A stretch of DNA of 64,000 bases from Brumimicrobium ulvae (GCF_947504225.1 NZ_CANNGT010000002.1:124001-188000), one strand, 5' to 3'. Shown: positions 35,394 through 44,954, numbered from the stretch's first letter. Made by a program: numbers and translations. The notes: generated by a model not told the origin, from the sequence alone.

Positions 35394-36273
35394 GTTCTGC
35401 AGCAGTTTTATTAACCGTCAATCTTGCATTTTTTCCAAAAATCAAAGCCCTGTTATCATCTATATGACCCGCTGGAAAATCAAAAGCGATAGGAATGGAG
35501 TGATACGTAAAGTGTGATTTAATAATTGTTTGTAGGTCACTCCCAAAAGGAGGGTTTGTATCTTTCATTCCACTAAATCCACCAACGATAAGACCTCGAA
35601 TCTGGTCGAAAACGCCAGCTTTACTAAGTTGGTATAAATCACGATCTACTGCATACAAATGTTCGCCTACATCTTCTATAAACAATAATTTGTTTTGGTA
35701 ATCAGGCATGTGTTTAGTCCCTACCAATCCTGTTAGAACCGCAAGGTTGCCTCCAATAACATCTCCTTCAGTATCCCCTTCACAGTTTTGATGTTCTGTT
35801 TTCCATTCATAAGACAATTGACCAGACTCAATTCCTTCAAATAAGCTATTCAAAGCCTCTGGAGTATTGTTTTTAAAATTCAAAGGCATAGAAGCATGCA
35901 AGGAGCCCGAACCTAATCGCGCTAGGTGTTGATGAAAAACCGTGACATCAGAAAATCCAATAATCCATTTTGGCTCTTCCAAAAAATCAGCCCAATTGAT
36001 TCTGTCTAGCACTTGAATACAACCATATCCACCTCGTGCACATAGAATTGCTTTGATTTGATCGTTATCTATGGCCCTTTGTAAATCTTCCACACGTTCT
36101 TTAACTGTACCCGAAAAGTAATGGTGTTGCCCTAAACAATTTTTTGAAACAATGGTTTTGTACCCTCTACTCTCAATAATCTCAACTGCAAAATCAATAA
36201 ATTCAGCTTCAATTCCTTTAGCTGGAGCTAGGATTGCAATCGTATCGCCTTTTTTTAAAAGTTGGGGAGTCAT
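35380..36273 (-). CDS. LD-carboxypeptidase (S66 family)
   Basis: Trims tetrapeptides in peptidoglycan recycling. 297 residues, no signal peptide, so cytosolic. Seen: GDTIAILAPAKGIE, CARGGYGCIQVL, the nucleophile Ser in IIGFSDVTVFHQHL, Glu in LFIEDVGEHLYAVDR and His in AGHIDDNRAL. Adjacent to a ChaN-like gene (ATG/stop spacing of one base), same strand. Confidence 0.93.
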   Translation of the reverse strand: MTPQLLKKGDTIAILAPAKGIEAEFIDFAVEIIESRGYKTIVSKNCLGQHHYFSGTVKERVEDLQRAIDNDQIKAILCARGGYGCIQVLDRINWADFLEEPKWIIGFSDVTVFHQHLARLGSGSLHASMPLNFKNNTPEALNSLFEGIESGQLSYEWKTEHQNCEGDTEGDVIGGNLAVLTGLVGTKHMPDYQNKLLFIEDVGEHLYAVDRDLYQLSKAGVFDQIRGLIVGGFSGMKDTNPPFGSDLQTIIKSHFTYHSIPIAFDFPAGHIDDNRALIFGKNARLTVNKTAAELIYS

Positions 36274-37128
36274 TTAATACGTTTTGGTCATTTCTTCATC
36301 TACAACAATAATAAAATCTGCCGAACCTTTGTATTCATCGTTAAGTCTTTTAACATTCTCTTGTTCGACTGTGGAAATGGTGGTGATTTTTAAATTTTCA
36401 TCCTTTCTACTCAAATACCAATAAATTCCCTCAAAGTTTTTACTGTGATAGTCACCATTAAAATGAATAAACTGATTTCCGGTTTTCTTATAGTGTGCAT
36501 AAATGAAATGCGCCATTGTAGCATCTTTAATAGCTTGAGCTTTAGGGAAGTTAGGATTAGAATGGTCACTCATCATATTCAACATTGATTTATATCCTGG
36601 AAGTTCAGGATCATAGGCTATGGGTAAAGGAGCCACTAAAGACTTCTCTTCATCACTTAATTCTAGCGCTAGAGGTTCTAATCCATTTCTATAAACAAAA
36701 CTTGCATATTTCCGCGGAATATTGGTGGCAATAAAAGCGAGGTTATATTGTTTTGCGTAATCCACTAAAGGTTTATAATCTGTTTTATAATTTATCCATA
36801 AATCAGATGAATCAACAAATTCATCATGTGAAATAAGGCCATTTAAATAATCATTTAATTGTTTCTGATTATGAGATTCTAACATTTCTGCTCCAAGCGC
36901 TATCGTATCCATACTGTGTAAATGTTGAGTTGCTTTTAACTGTAACCAGTGGGCCATTGGATTGTCGTGTAACTCTCCAAAAAGAACGACATCACAAGAC
37001 TCTAAACCTTTTAAGAATCTATTTACACTGATCTTTTTACCTTTTTTATTATAAATTTGAAAAGGAGACGTATTTTGACCAACAGTGTATTGTGCAACTA
37101 AAAACAGAAGAATAAGAAGATATTTCAT
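36274..37128 (-). CDS. ChaN-family (heme-binding) exported protein
   Basis: 284 residues with a signal peptide (1-17, ends VGQ). The ChaN signatures are FGELHDNPMAHWLQLKAT, ALGAEMLES, FIATNIPRKYAS and IHFNGDYHSKNFEGIYWYL. In the family, ChaN binds heme at the outer membrane or periplasm. It sits just downstream of the heme biosynthesis cluster, which fits a heme-related role, but the family's real function is uncertain. No lipobox Cys is seen, unlike enteric ChaN. Confidence 0.85.
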   Translation of the reverse strand: MKYLLILLFLVAQYTVGQNTSPFQIYNKKGKKISVNRFLKGLESCDVVLFGELHDNPMAHWLQLKATQHLHSMDTIALGAEMLESHNQKQLNDYLNGLISHDEFVDSSDLWINYKTDYKPLVDYAKQYNLAFIATNIPRKYASFVYRNGLEPLALELSDEEKSLVAPLPIAYDPELPGYKSMLNMMSDHSNPNFPKAQAIKDATMAHFIYAHYKKTGNQFIHFNGDYHSKNFEGIYWYLSRKDENLKITTISTVEQENVKRLNDEYKGSADFIIVVDEEMTKTY

Positions 37129-37210
37129 GAACCACGTTTTATTATAAAAATCAAAAATACGTAATTAAAATTAAGCTATCATTCAAACAGAGGGTAAAAA
37201 AAACACATAA

Positions 37211-37246
37211 AAAAGAGGGCTGTCATTGCTGGCAGCCCTCTTTTTT
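37211..37246 (-). terminator. Intrinsic terminator of the Ala/Lys/Glu-rich protein gene
   Basis: AAAAGAGGGCTG (37211-37222) pairs with CAGCCCTCTTTT (37233-37244), 10-nt loop, T/A run on both sides. 13 bp after the stop of the gene at 37259. Confidence 0.88.
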
Positions 37247-37258
37247 CGTGTATGTAGA

Positions 37259-38515
37259 TTACTTATTGTATTTCTTCTTTAGTTTTTTAACATTCTCTTG
37301 AATTTTTTTCAAGTCTTCATCTAAACTCTTTTGCCCACTCGTGATTTTTTCTTGTGCTTTACGGGCTTTCTCCACATCGATTTTTCCTTTTTCGATTTGA
37401 GCATCTAGTTTTTCTTGAGACTTATTCAATTTAGCTCTTTGCTTTTCAATTTTCTCTTGTTGACTTACAAGTTTTGCTAGGCCTTGACTGTATTTTTCTT
37501 CAGCTTTTGCTGCTTTTTCAGCTTCCTTCGCTGCTTTTTCAGCCTCTTTGGTTGCTTTTTTAGCTTCTTTAGCGGCTTGTTTTTCAGCTTTAGCTTTCGC
37601 CTTTTCCTCTTTTGCTAAGGCCTTAGCTGCTTTAGCAGCTTCTTTCTCTGCAGCAGCTTTTTCTTTCGCTATAGCAGCTTGTTCCTTCGCTTTTGCTTTG
37701 GCTTCTTTCTCTGCTTTCTTGGCATCTTTTTCTGCTGCTTTCTTAGCTGCTTCACTTGCTTTTTCAGCTTGCTCAGCCGCTTGTTGTGCTTCTAAATCAG
37801 CGATTTGTTGTTCACGTTGTTTAGCTTGTTCTTCACGCGCTTTGATTTCAGCTTCTGAACTTGAAATCTTTTCTTCCATTTTTTGAGCTTCGGCTGCTGT
37901 TTCTGCTGCTTCAGCTTTTTTCTTTGCTGCAGCTGCTTCTAGTTCTTTAGCTTTTTCAGTCTCAGCTTTTGCTGCTTCAGTATATTCCCCTGCTTTTGCT
38001 GCGGCTTTTTCTGCTTCCAATTTTGAAGCTTCTGCCGCTTCCTTCGCTTTAGCTTCCTTATCTTCTAATTTTGCAATTTCTTCCGTGCTTTTTTCTTCAA
38101 TTTTATTAATCCCTGTAGAGACCTCAGTAGTTACAACCCCTGTTCCTTTGGTCAATGAAAACTTATATTCACTTCCGTTTTTAAGGATTAATCCTGAAAG
38201 GATTTGTGTTTGATAACCTTCTTTTTTTAATTGTAAATCAACAGCTCCAACAGTATAATTATCTACTTTGATCACTGCTTTCCCTTTACTATCACTCATA
38301 GATTCAGAAACAATTTTCCCATCTTTAATGATTGAAGCTGATACTCCATCTAAAGGTTGTCCAAGGTAATTCACCATCACTGTGATGGTTACAGTCGTCG
38401 CTTCTTGAGACACAAACTCTGAAGTATGTAGCTCATTTACAGAGGCATACGTAAGAGGCGATATTAAAGCTCCAAAAGTTAAAGAAGCAATAATGGCTAT
38501 GTTTTTATTTTTCAT
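37259..38515 (-). CDS. Secreted Ala/Lys/Glu-rich helical protein with an N-terminal Ig-like domain
   Basis: 418 residues. Signal peptide (1-24, ends YAS), then a beta-rich domain to about residue 130 (VTITVMVNYLGQPLDGVSASI, KAVIKVDNYTVGAVDLQLKKEGYQTQILSGLILKNG) like the carboxypeptidase regulatory-type Ig fold. From about 145 to the end it is nearly pure helix, first EA-rich, then a long stretch of KAEKEAKA-type repeats that should form a single alpha-helix or coiled coil, ending in a KSQEKLDAQ-type coiled coil. Family unknown; a structural or spacer protein in the periplasm is an inference. The two strand-opposite reading frames here are composition artefacts. Confidence 0.85.
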   Translation of the reverse strand: MKNKNIAIIASLTFGALISPLTYASVNELHTSEFVSQEATTVTITVMVNYLGQPLDGVSASIIKDGKIVSESMSDSKGKAVIKVDNYTVGAVDLQLKKEGYQTQILSGLILKNGSEYKFSLTKGTGVVTTEVSTGINKIEEKSTEEIAKLEDKEAKAKEAAEASKLEAEKAAAKAGEYTEAAKAETEKAKELEAAAAKKKAEAAETAAEAQKMEEKISSSEAEIKAREEQAKQREQQIADLEAQQAAEQAEKASEAAKKAAEKDAKKAEKEAKAKAKEQAAIAKEKAAAEKEAAKAAKALAKEEKAKAKAEKQAAKEAKKATKEAEKAAKEAEKAAKAEEKYSQGLAKLVSQQEKIEKQRAKLNKSQEKLDAQIEKGKIDVEKARKAQEKITSGQKSLDEDLKKIQENVKKLKKKYNK

Positions 38516-38660
38516 AATTAAAGTTGAATTGTGTTTTTAGTTCTAATGATTAGCTAAAATACATATTTCCAAGCACAATGTAAACAAGTTAAGCAAGTAT
38601 TCGCATAAGCTTTCTATCTATTTTTGAATGAATCCACCGATAAATATTTATCTTTATCCA

Positions 38661-39779
38661 ATGCTTTTCAAAGATGTAATAGGACATAGTGACCTTAAAC
38701 AAAAGTTTATCAGTGATGTTAGAGATAACCAGGTTTCTCATGCGCATTTGTTTTTAGGCAATGTGGGTTATGGAGGACTTCCATTAGCGTTGGCATTTGT
38801 GCAGTACTTAATGTGTGAGGATAAAAAAGATAGCGATAGTTGCGGAGTTTGTAGCGCTTGTAATAAAGTACAGAAGTTAGAGCACCCCGATGTTCATTTT
38901 TCATTCCCTACGGTACAAACCAACTCAAAAACATCGGATCCACAATTTGCTCTATGGAAGTCGCTCGTTTTGGAAAACCCTTATATAAGTTTAAATGAGT
39001 GGATTAATCAATCTGATGATAAAGGAAGAAAACCAATAATTTCTGTTCATCAGAGTGAGGAAATCATCAAAAAACTGACTTTAAAATCTTTTGAAGGAGG
39101 ATATAAAGTAAGTGTTATATGGTTGGCCGAAGAAATGAATGCGGCATGCGCCAATAAACTTTTAAAAATCATAGAAGAGCCACCAAAAGACACAGTCTTT
39201 ATATTGATTGTAGAATCGGAAGAAAACATGCTCCCAACGATTTTAAGCCGAACACAAATCACCAAGATTAAACAACTCAACAATGATGAGTTAAGTCAGT
39301 TTTTACAAAGCAAAAAAAACGTTAGTCAAGACTTGATTCGAAGTATAGTTTCGAGAACAGAAGGTGACCTTTCTTTGGCTTTAGAACTATTGAATGCTGG
39401 AGATAATGTTAATTCGAACTTCAGTCGTTTTGTTGAATTGATGAGGGTATGCTACAAGAAAGAAGTTTTACCTATGTTTAATTGGGCAGATGCCATGTCA
39501 AAATTAGGCCGTGAAGAACAGAAGCATTTTTTAAAGTATGCCCTTTACATGGTAAGACAAAGTTTAATGAAAAACTATACAGAAGGCCAGTTAATGGGAA
39601 CTTCTTCTGATGAGGCAGAGTTCTTGGCTAAGTTTGCACGATTTATCACTGGGAATAATGTATTAGAATTTAATCAATTATTCAATGACGCTCATTATAA
39701 TGTAGAACGCAATGCCCACAGTAAATTACTGTTCACAAATATTACTTTTGAAGTGATGCGTTATATACACAGGGCGTAA
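38661..39779 (+). CDS. holB: DNA polymerase III subunit delta'
   Basis: 372 residues; the ATG at 38661 (MLFKDVIGHSDLKQKF) matches where the family begins, and an ATG 33 bp earlier adds unrelated residues. Clamp-loader AAA+ subunit with a zinc knuckle (CEDKKDSDSCGVCSACNKV, four Cys). The P-loop is degenerate (GNVGYGGLPLALAF), as delta' does not hydrolyse ATP. LKIIEEPPKDTVFILIVES and TILSRTQI (sensor region) confirm it. Confidence 0.93.
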   Translation: MLFKDVIGHSDLKQKFISDVRDNQVSHAHLFLGNVGYGGLPLALAFVQYLMCEDKKDSDSCGVCSACNKVQKLEHPDVHFSFPTVQTNSKTSDPQFALWKSLVLENPYISLNEWINQSDDKGRKPIISVHQSEEIIKKLTLKSFEGGYKVSVIWLAEEMNAACANKLLKIIEEPPKDTVFILIVESEENMLPTILSRTQITKIKQLNNDELSQFLQSKKNVSQDLIRSIVSRTEGDLSLALELLNAGDNVNSNFSRFVELMRVCYKKEVLPMFNWADAMSKLGREEQKHFLKYALYMVRQSLMKNYTEGQLMGTSSDEAEFLAKFARFITGNNVLEFNQLFNDAHYNVERNAHSKLLFTNITFEVMRYIHRA

Positions 39780-39787
39780 GTCGATTT

Positions 39788-40174
39788 TTATTGATTTAAT
39801 AGCCATTCTATGGCTTCTTCCCGGCTTTTAAAGAATGAGATTGGAGCTGGCATTTTATCCAATCGGCCCGCCGCTTTTGCAGCTAATCTTTGAGAGAAGC
39901 TTGAAAACACGAAAGCATTGGCTTTCACATTGTTCATCCTATTCGCTGATAAGATATATTTGATTGCTTCTGGGGTTGGAACCACAAATTCATCTTCGGA
40001 AGTAGAAAGCACAAGTGCTTTATCATCTTCCATTAAGGTCAGTCTAATCTTATTAATTTCCACAGCCTGTTCCAACGAAATTGGTACCGTAGACAAAACA
40101 TGAATATTAAAAATACCATTATCATAAACGACAATATCAGCATACCCTAAAGTTTTCCGTTTAATTACCTTCAT
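39788..40174 (-). CDS. SpoIIAA/STAS-like small protein, unknown function
   Basis: 128 residues of alternating strand and helix (IHVLSTVPISLEQAVEINKIRLTLMEDDKALVLST; ANAFVFSSFSQRLAAKAAG; FFKSREEAIEWLLNQ). The end, with KSREEAIEWL, is like SpoIIAA-like proteins of Bacteroidota. Function unknown. Convergent with holB, 8 bp apart. Confidence 0.7.
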   Translation of the reverse strand: MKVIKRKTLGYADIVVYDNGIFNIHVLSTVPISLEQAVEINKIRLTLMEDDKALVLSTSEDEFVVPTPEAIKYILSANRMNNVKANAFVFSSFSQRLAAKAAGRLDKMPAPISFFKSREEAIEWLLNQ

Positions 40175-40312
40175 GAATCATAGTTGTTTTTATTGGTTAG
40201 ATATTTGACCTCTAATATATTGAAATAAATTCACAATAGTTTTTATGTTCCTTGAAATCAATATACTTTTTTAATTCCTATATTTGTTAAGAATTTTAAA
40301 TATAACTAGATT

Positions 40313-40597
40313 ATGACTGATACAGATACATCAATTTGGGGGAGATTATTAGGAAAAGATTTGGAAAATAATCGCTTCGGAATCATTAGCGTTATTGTAA
40401 TTTTTGTAGGTTGTTTGGGAGGTTTAACAGTGGGTGTAGGTGCTATTCATCATACTTGGCAATTGTTTTTAATTGTTTTCTCAACAATGGCTACACTTTC
40501 ATTTCTTATTGCTGTAGCTCCCGTTAAGCAAATACTTAATTTAGCTTTGGTTGCGGTAATTATTGATGTTATTATTTTAATCATTAATGCCTTTTAA
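40313..40597 (+). CDS. Small membrane protein, unknown function
   Basis: 94 residues with an N-terminal soluble stretch (about 20) and three hydrophobic segments (about 22-44, 49-68, 72-93). No family recognised. A perfect -7 box, TATATTTG, is at 40279-40286, with a TTG at 40252-40254, slightly farther than usual; this supports real transcription. Confidence 0.7.
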   Translation: MTDTDTSIWGRLLGKDLENNRFGIISVIVIFVGCLGGLTVGVGAIHHTWQLFLIVFSTMATLSFLIAVAPVKQILNLALVAVIIDVIILIINAF

Positions 40598-40636
40598 ATC
40601 AGTTCTTAATTGTTTTAAATACAAAAGACTGATTGA

Positions 40637-41488
40637 ATGAGAGTTGTTTTTCTTCTAATAATTATTTTTACATCAGGTATTTATCCTGTTTTTTCTCAAC
40701 GAAAGACAAAGTTAAACACTAACGGTCAAGGCGCTCTGTTTGGTCAATTGGGAATTAATAGGAGTTTCTATTCGACTGCTAATGTTGAAATTAATAGCAA
40801 TAATTATAATTTCACTTTAGAAAACACTTCTATTAAAGACAACATTCAAACAAAAGAAGAAAGTAGTCTTTTTTCTAGCGAAAGCCCGCAGATCAGTATA
40901 AAATTAGGTTACTTTATAAAACCAAAATGGGCACTGACCTTAAGCTTTGACCGATACAACACCTTTTTTGAAGATAATCAAAATGTAAGACTAAACGGAA
41001 CCTTTGCACCTGGATCACATTCAATATATACTGGAAGTGTTGACGAAGAGATATTACTAACACAAGATCAATTCAACATTGCGCAATCTAAAGGAATCAA
41101 CTATTTTGCTTTTGGATTTCAACGTAATGATATGCTCGTGAAAACCAGAAAAGCTAAGTTTGCTTTACATGCAATTTATGGTGCAAAACTAGGCGCTCTT
41201 TTCACAACAGTTGATTTTACTTATGATGATTTTACCACGCAAAATCTTTCTTCTCTAAGTGGTTTTGGAGCTTCGGCTGAAGTAGGTTTTCGATTTGAGT
41301 TTTTCCAACATGTTTACCTCCAAGTGGGGTTAAACGGTGGAGTTTTAAATCAAAACAAAATATTGCTCTCTGATGACGAATCCAGAACAGCAAAACAAAC
41401 AGTAGGCTTTATTTCTCCGCATTTTAGCTTAGGTTTTAATGTGTTTGCAAGTAGTAAGAATAATTGCGGAACATGTCCGCAATGGTAG
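40637..41488 (+). CDS. Outer-membrane beta-barrel protein, unknown function
   Basis: 283 residues with a signal peptide (1-20, ends VFSQ) and about ten amphipathic strands (GALFGQLGINRSFY, PQISIKLGYFIKPKWALTLSFDRY, FGFQRNDMLVKTRKAKFALHAIYGAKLGALF, AEVGFRFEFFQHVYLQVGLNGG, SPHFSLGFNVF). Typical of Bacteroidota porin-like barrels. C-terminus NNCGTCPQW carries a CxxC. Follows the 94-residue gene by 39 bp; the two may form an operon. Confidence 0.75.
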   Translation: MRVVFLLIIIFTSGIYPVFSQRKTKLNTNGQGALFGQLGINRSFYSTANVEINSNNYNFTLENTSIKDNIQTKEESSLFSSESPQISIKLGYFIKPKWALTLSFDRYNTFFEDNQNVRLNGTFAPGSHSIYTGSVDEEILLTQDQFNIAQSKGINYFAFGFQRNDMLVKTRKAKFALHAIYGAKLGALFTTVDFTYDDFTTQNLSSLSGFGASAEVGFRFEFFQHVYLQVGLNGGVLNQNKILLSDDESRTAKQTVGFISPHFSLGFNVFASSKNNCGTCPQW

Positions 41489-41629
41489 TTTCGACAAATC
41501 GACTTTACCATTAGGAAGAGGTCAAAACAGAGCGTTTTTAAAGTGTTGAGTAGAAGTTAAATCACTTACCCCATTTCAAAACTATAAATTAGCAGTCTTT
41601 TTATCAGCTTTTTTAAACTCATTACTGCT

Positions 41630-42040
41630 CTAATCCACCAACACAGCTTTCGAGTTCAAAGTAGGTATAAATTTGAAGTTCTCTTCTTTTAATAAATCAG
41701 ATTTAACAATGAATTTCTTGTCGTACATTTTATTTCCGATCCAAAAACACACCCAATATTCATTTGTTAATGCCATCACATCTTCCATAATTGGTTCTAC
41801 CTTCAGTGCTGAATAAGGTATTAATCCACTCATTTTTCTTCTTAAAGTAGTGGTTTCAATTTTTTCTCCAGTATCTTTTGATGTTGTATATCCTTTAGAA
41901 GTGATTAAAATTTGTTCCAATATGTCCTCACTTTCATTAAGTAAATATACGTCATAAACATTTACATTATCTTCTCCTAACTCCTGTACTACGGCAATAA
42001 AAACGTTTTCAACTTTTGGACCTTGTAATTCTTTCTTCAT
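41630..42040 (-). CDS. Conserved-looking cytosolic protein, unknown function
   Basis: 136 residues, mixed strand/helix, no signal peptide (VENVFIAVVQELGEDNVNVYDVYLLNESEDILEQILITSKG; WVCFWIGNKMYDKKFIVK). I do not recognise the family. The stop lies beyond a 140-bp gap with no clear terminator. It follows the serine hydrolase gene by 10 bp on the same strand and is probably co-transcribed with it. Confidence 0.7.
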   Translation of the reverse strand: MKKELQGPKVENVFIAVVQELGEDNVNVYDVYLLNESEDILEQILITSKGYTTSKDTGEKIETTTLRRKMSGLIPYSALKVEPIMEDVMALTNEYWVCFWIGNKMYDKKFIVKSDLLKEENFKFIPTLNSKAVLVD

Positions 42041-42049
42041 CTTCTTGTA

Positions 42050-43297
42050 TCAATTATCTTTCTCTAAAACATATTCTAGCGCTGAAAAATAGTCAAAAAG
42101 ATCTAAGGGATGATGCTCTTTGTATCCATTTTCAAGGACAAAATTAACATCCTTTTTTTTCTTTCGAGGAATAAAGTACTTCCCTTTTCTTTGGTGGCCT
42201 GTGCGAACTATTACAACATTCAAGGAGGGAATAACTACAATATATTGACCCAATATACCCCTGGCATACACCGCAGGATGTACAGGATGATTGTAGCGCC
42301 AAAAATGCAACCCATAATGCGCTTCTTTTAAATCAAAAGGAGACAACAAAGTATTTAAGGTTTCACTTGAAATCACCTCTTCCCCATTCCACTTTCCATT
42401 ATTCAAGATTAACTGACCAATTCTTGCATAATCTCTTGTTGTGGCATAGGCACAACAAAAGGTCTTTTCAAAGCCATCTTCACGGTCTAAACTCCAAAAT
42501 AAATCGTGTTCTGCTCCAATTTTAGACCAAACATGCTGTTCGAAATACTCTGTAGGAGACACTCCTGTTGCTTCTTTTAAGATTATACCTAACAATTGAC
42601 TATTTCCACTGAGGTATTCAAATGCCAAGCCTGGTTTTTTATCGAACCTACTCTTTTTCATGATTTCATTTAAATCTGAAGAGTAATAGGCTTCGGCGTT
42701 ATCTGACAGTGGGTTACTTCCACTTTCTGACCAGTTCAGACCACTAGACATCCCCAATAAATGTCGGATCGTAATTCCTTCGTCATTCGGGATTCTAAAT
42801 GGGAGATAGTCTGTTATTGGGGCATCAAAGCTACTGATTTCATGATTGTCAATTGCGATTCCTATCAACAAACCAATAAAACTTTTACCCATGGAAAAAG
42901 AATTGCTTTTGGTGTGTTCATTATGTTGATCATAGTAAGATTCATGAATAATTTCTCCATTCTTCACAATTAAGAAAGAAGTTGTTTTCAAAGCAATCAG
43001 TTGCTCTTTCGAAGACTCATTAATATTCAAAAGAGGGCTTTTTACCTTCCACTTTTCGGTTGGATTAGCGTGATTCGCCACTCGAACAGGAAAAACAATT
43101 GAATCATAGATTCCAGGCCCGGATTTTCCCTTAAGATAAGTTTCTTGAATTCCTTTATAGAGATAGGTTTTTCCAGTAATAAAAATAGTCAGGTTGACAA
43201 AAACAAAAAGCAATAGTAAGACCAAAAGGAAACGTGAAAGTCTTCTTTTAAAACTCTTTTTATTCTTTGGTGTATTTTGCATTAAAAATCGCAGCAA
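42050..43297 (-). CDS. Serine hydrolase of the beta-lactamase/penicillin-binding family
   Basis: 415 residues with an N-terminal membrane anchor (about 20-41). Nucleophile motif SMGK (Ser135-Lys138), a tyrosine site in FEYLSGNSQLLGI near 228 and an H-x-G region ending in RTGHQRKGKYF. Class C/AmpH-like hydrolases of this group act on peptidoglycan peptides or esters; the substrate is unknown. The start at 43297 (or M6 at 43282) overlaps the end of lipB by 38 (23) bp, so these are coupled. Confidence 0.87.
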   Translation of the reverse strand: MLRFLMQNTPKNKKSFKRRLSRFLLVLLLLFVFVNLTIFITGKTYLYKGIQETYLKGKSGPGIYDSIVFPVRVANHANPTEKWKVKSPLLNINESSKEQLIALKTTSFLIVKNGEIIHESYYDQHNEHTKSNSFSMGKSFIGLLIGIAIDNHEISSFDAPITDYLPFRIPNDEGITIRHLLGMSSGLNWSESGSNPLSDNAEAYYSSDLNEIMKKSRFDKKPGLAFEYLSGNSQLLGIILKEATGVSPTEYFEQHVWSKIGAEHDLFWSLDREDGFEKTFCCAYATTRDYARIGQLILNNGKWNGEEVISSETLNTLLSPFDLKEAHYGLHFWRYNHPVHPAVYARGILGQYIVVIPSLNVVIVRTGHQRKGKYFIPRKKKKDVNFVLENGYKEHHPLDLFDYFSALEYVLEKDN

Positions 43298-43964
43298 TAT
43301 GTTTTTGGAGTTTCTTCTTTACCTCTTCCATTTCTACAGGACGACCCAACTCCTTTTCAAGGGAAGTTACGCTTTTATCCTCAATTCCACAAGGAACAAT
43401 GTAATTAAAGTAGTTCATGTCGGTATTGATATTAAACCCAATACCATGCATGGTCACCCATCGTGATGACTTTACTCCCATTGCACAGATTTTTCTTTCG
43501 GTACTTTTTCCTCCATCTAACCATACTCCAGTAAATCCTTCTACCCGACCACCTGTAATTCCGTATTCCTCCAAGGTCAAAATCACGGCTTCTTCGAGCG
43601 AACGCATGTATTTATGAATGTCGGTAAAAAAATAGGACTCTAAATCAAAAATGGGATACATCACTAACTGACCAGGACCATGATAAGTAATATCTCCACC
43701 TCTATTGATTTTATAATACGTAGCATTGATTTCTTCGAGCCGTTCTTCGGTCAACAACAAATGAGATTTATCACCACTTTTTCCTAGGGTATAAACATGC
43801 GGGTGTTCGCAAAACAATAAATAATTTTTGGTTAACTCCTTTGTTTCGTTCTTACGAATAGCGATTTTCAAATCGACATTCGCTTTAAATAGTTTTTCTT
43901 GATAATCCCAAGCCTCTTTATAGTCAATAAGCCCTAAATCTTCAAGCACTACTTTTGCCGTCAT
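43260..43964 (-). CDS. lipB: Octanoyl-ACP:protein transferase (lipoate synthesis)
   Basis: Moves octanoyl from ACP to lipoyl domains. 234 residues. Seen: RGGDITYHGPGQLVMYP, catalytic Lys and region KICAMGVKSSRWVTMHGIGFN, and the Cys in VPCGIEDKSVTSLEKELG. Lies 4 bp after the sugar-isomerase gene. No lipA is in the window. Confidence 0.96.
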   Translation of the reverse strand: MTAKVVLEDLGLIDYKEAWDYQEKLFKANVDLKIAIRKNETKELTKNYLLFCEHPHVYTLGKSGDKSHLLLTEERLEEINATYYKINRGGDITYHGPGQLVMYPIFDLESYFFTDIHKYMRSLEEAVILTLEEYGITGGRVEGFTGVWLDGGKSTERKICAMGVKSSRWVTMHGIGFNINTDMNYFNYIVPCGIEDKSVTSLEKELGRPVEMEEVKKKLQKHIAAIFNAKYTKE

Positions 43965-43967
43965 GTT

Positions 43968-44954
43968 TTACGCTTTATTCAAAGAATCTTTAAGGTAGTC
44001 AATTACCCTAACTTCAACTGCATCTTTTTCATTTAAGTCGGCCAAGAACAACGAAGCCCAATCAATGATATGAATAAAGTAACAAGACTCTTCAATAATA
44101 GAGTTTCCCTTTCCATTGATCATCAGAACATTTTCCGTTCTACCACCGATAATTTCTTCGCTTAGTTCTGTCCGTTTTATGTTCCTATCTGAAAGGAACT
44201 GCGAAACAAAAAACACTGCTGCAAAATCATTATTTCCACCTGCCCAGCCCACAAGTTCGTTATGGTTCATTTCAGGAATAACATGATGCCAACAAAGTTG
44301 TTTACTGTTTTCATTGATTTGTTGACGCGCTCTTATGGCAACAAACTCTAAATCTGAATCCGCATAAAAAACACATTGCCTTTTAAAAAGGTGTTGTGCT
44401 AGTTTTTTAGCTTCGTCTTTAATGGAAATCAATTCTGCATTCAACAAGTGTCGACATTTAGCGATAGATTCTAATGCGTTATTATCAATAATTCCAGCAA
44501 CAGAAAGAATATTAATGAGTTGAACTGCGGAGAAAGCCAGCATGCTTCTAGGTGGATTTCCACCAGGAAGTCTGATGTAATCGTAATTATTAAGCTTACA
44601 GAACTGAATTAGGTCTCCTCCAGAACTTACACAAACAATAGTTGCTCCTTTCTCATGGGCAGAATTTACCGCCGCTAAAGTTTCTTCAGTATTTCCTGAA
44701 TAAGAAGATCCAATAACCAAAGTGTTTTCATTCACAAAAGCCGGAATAGAATAGTTTTGGTTGAGCACAATAGGAAGTTTTGCCTGATCTGCGAACAACT
44801 GAGAAACCATTTTCCCACCGATTCCAGAACCGCCCATTCCACAAATAACAACGTTGTTAAATGTTTTATTTTTATTAAAATTAAAAGTGCTTTTAGTCGC
44901 TATTTCAATAGCGTCAGCAATCTGTTTAGGAAATTGAGCAACCAGTTTATCCAT
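43968..44954 (-). CDS. Bifunctional phosphoglucose/phosphomannose isomerase-like SIS protein
   Basis: 328 residues with two SIS domains. Seen: VVICGMGGSGIGGKM, GSSYSGNTEETLAAV, PPRSMLAFSAVQL and, near the end, PEMNHNELVGW. These match the archaeal-type and Bacteroidota phosphoglucose/phosphomannose isomerases. First gene of an operon running to lipB. Confidence 0.88.
   Translation of the reverse strand: MDKLVAQFPKQIADAIEIATKSTFNFNKNKTFNNVVICGMGGSGIGGKMVSQLFADQAKLPIVLNQNYSIPAFVNENTLVIGSSYSGNTEETLAAVNSAHEKGATIVCVSSGGDLIQFCKLNNYDYIRLPGGNPPRSMLAFSAVQLINILSVAGIIDNNALESIAKCRHLLNAELISIKDEAKKLAQHLFKRQCVFYADSDLEFVAIRARQQINENSKQLCWHHVIPEMNHNELVGWAGGNNDFAAVFFVSQFLSDRNIKRTELSEEIIGGRTENVLMINGKGNSIIEESCYFIHIIDWASLFLADLNEKDAVEVRVIDYLKDSLNKA

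Noticed and set aside
37548-37886. A 112-codon plus-strand Ala/Ser/Phe-rich frame
   Set aside because: It is the antisense image of the Lys/Ala/Glu codons of the gene at 37259; composition alone explains it.
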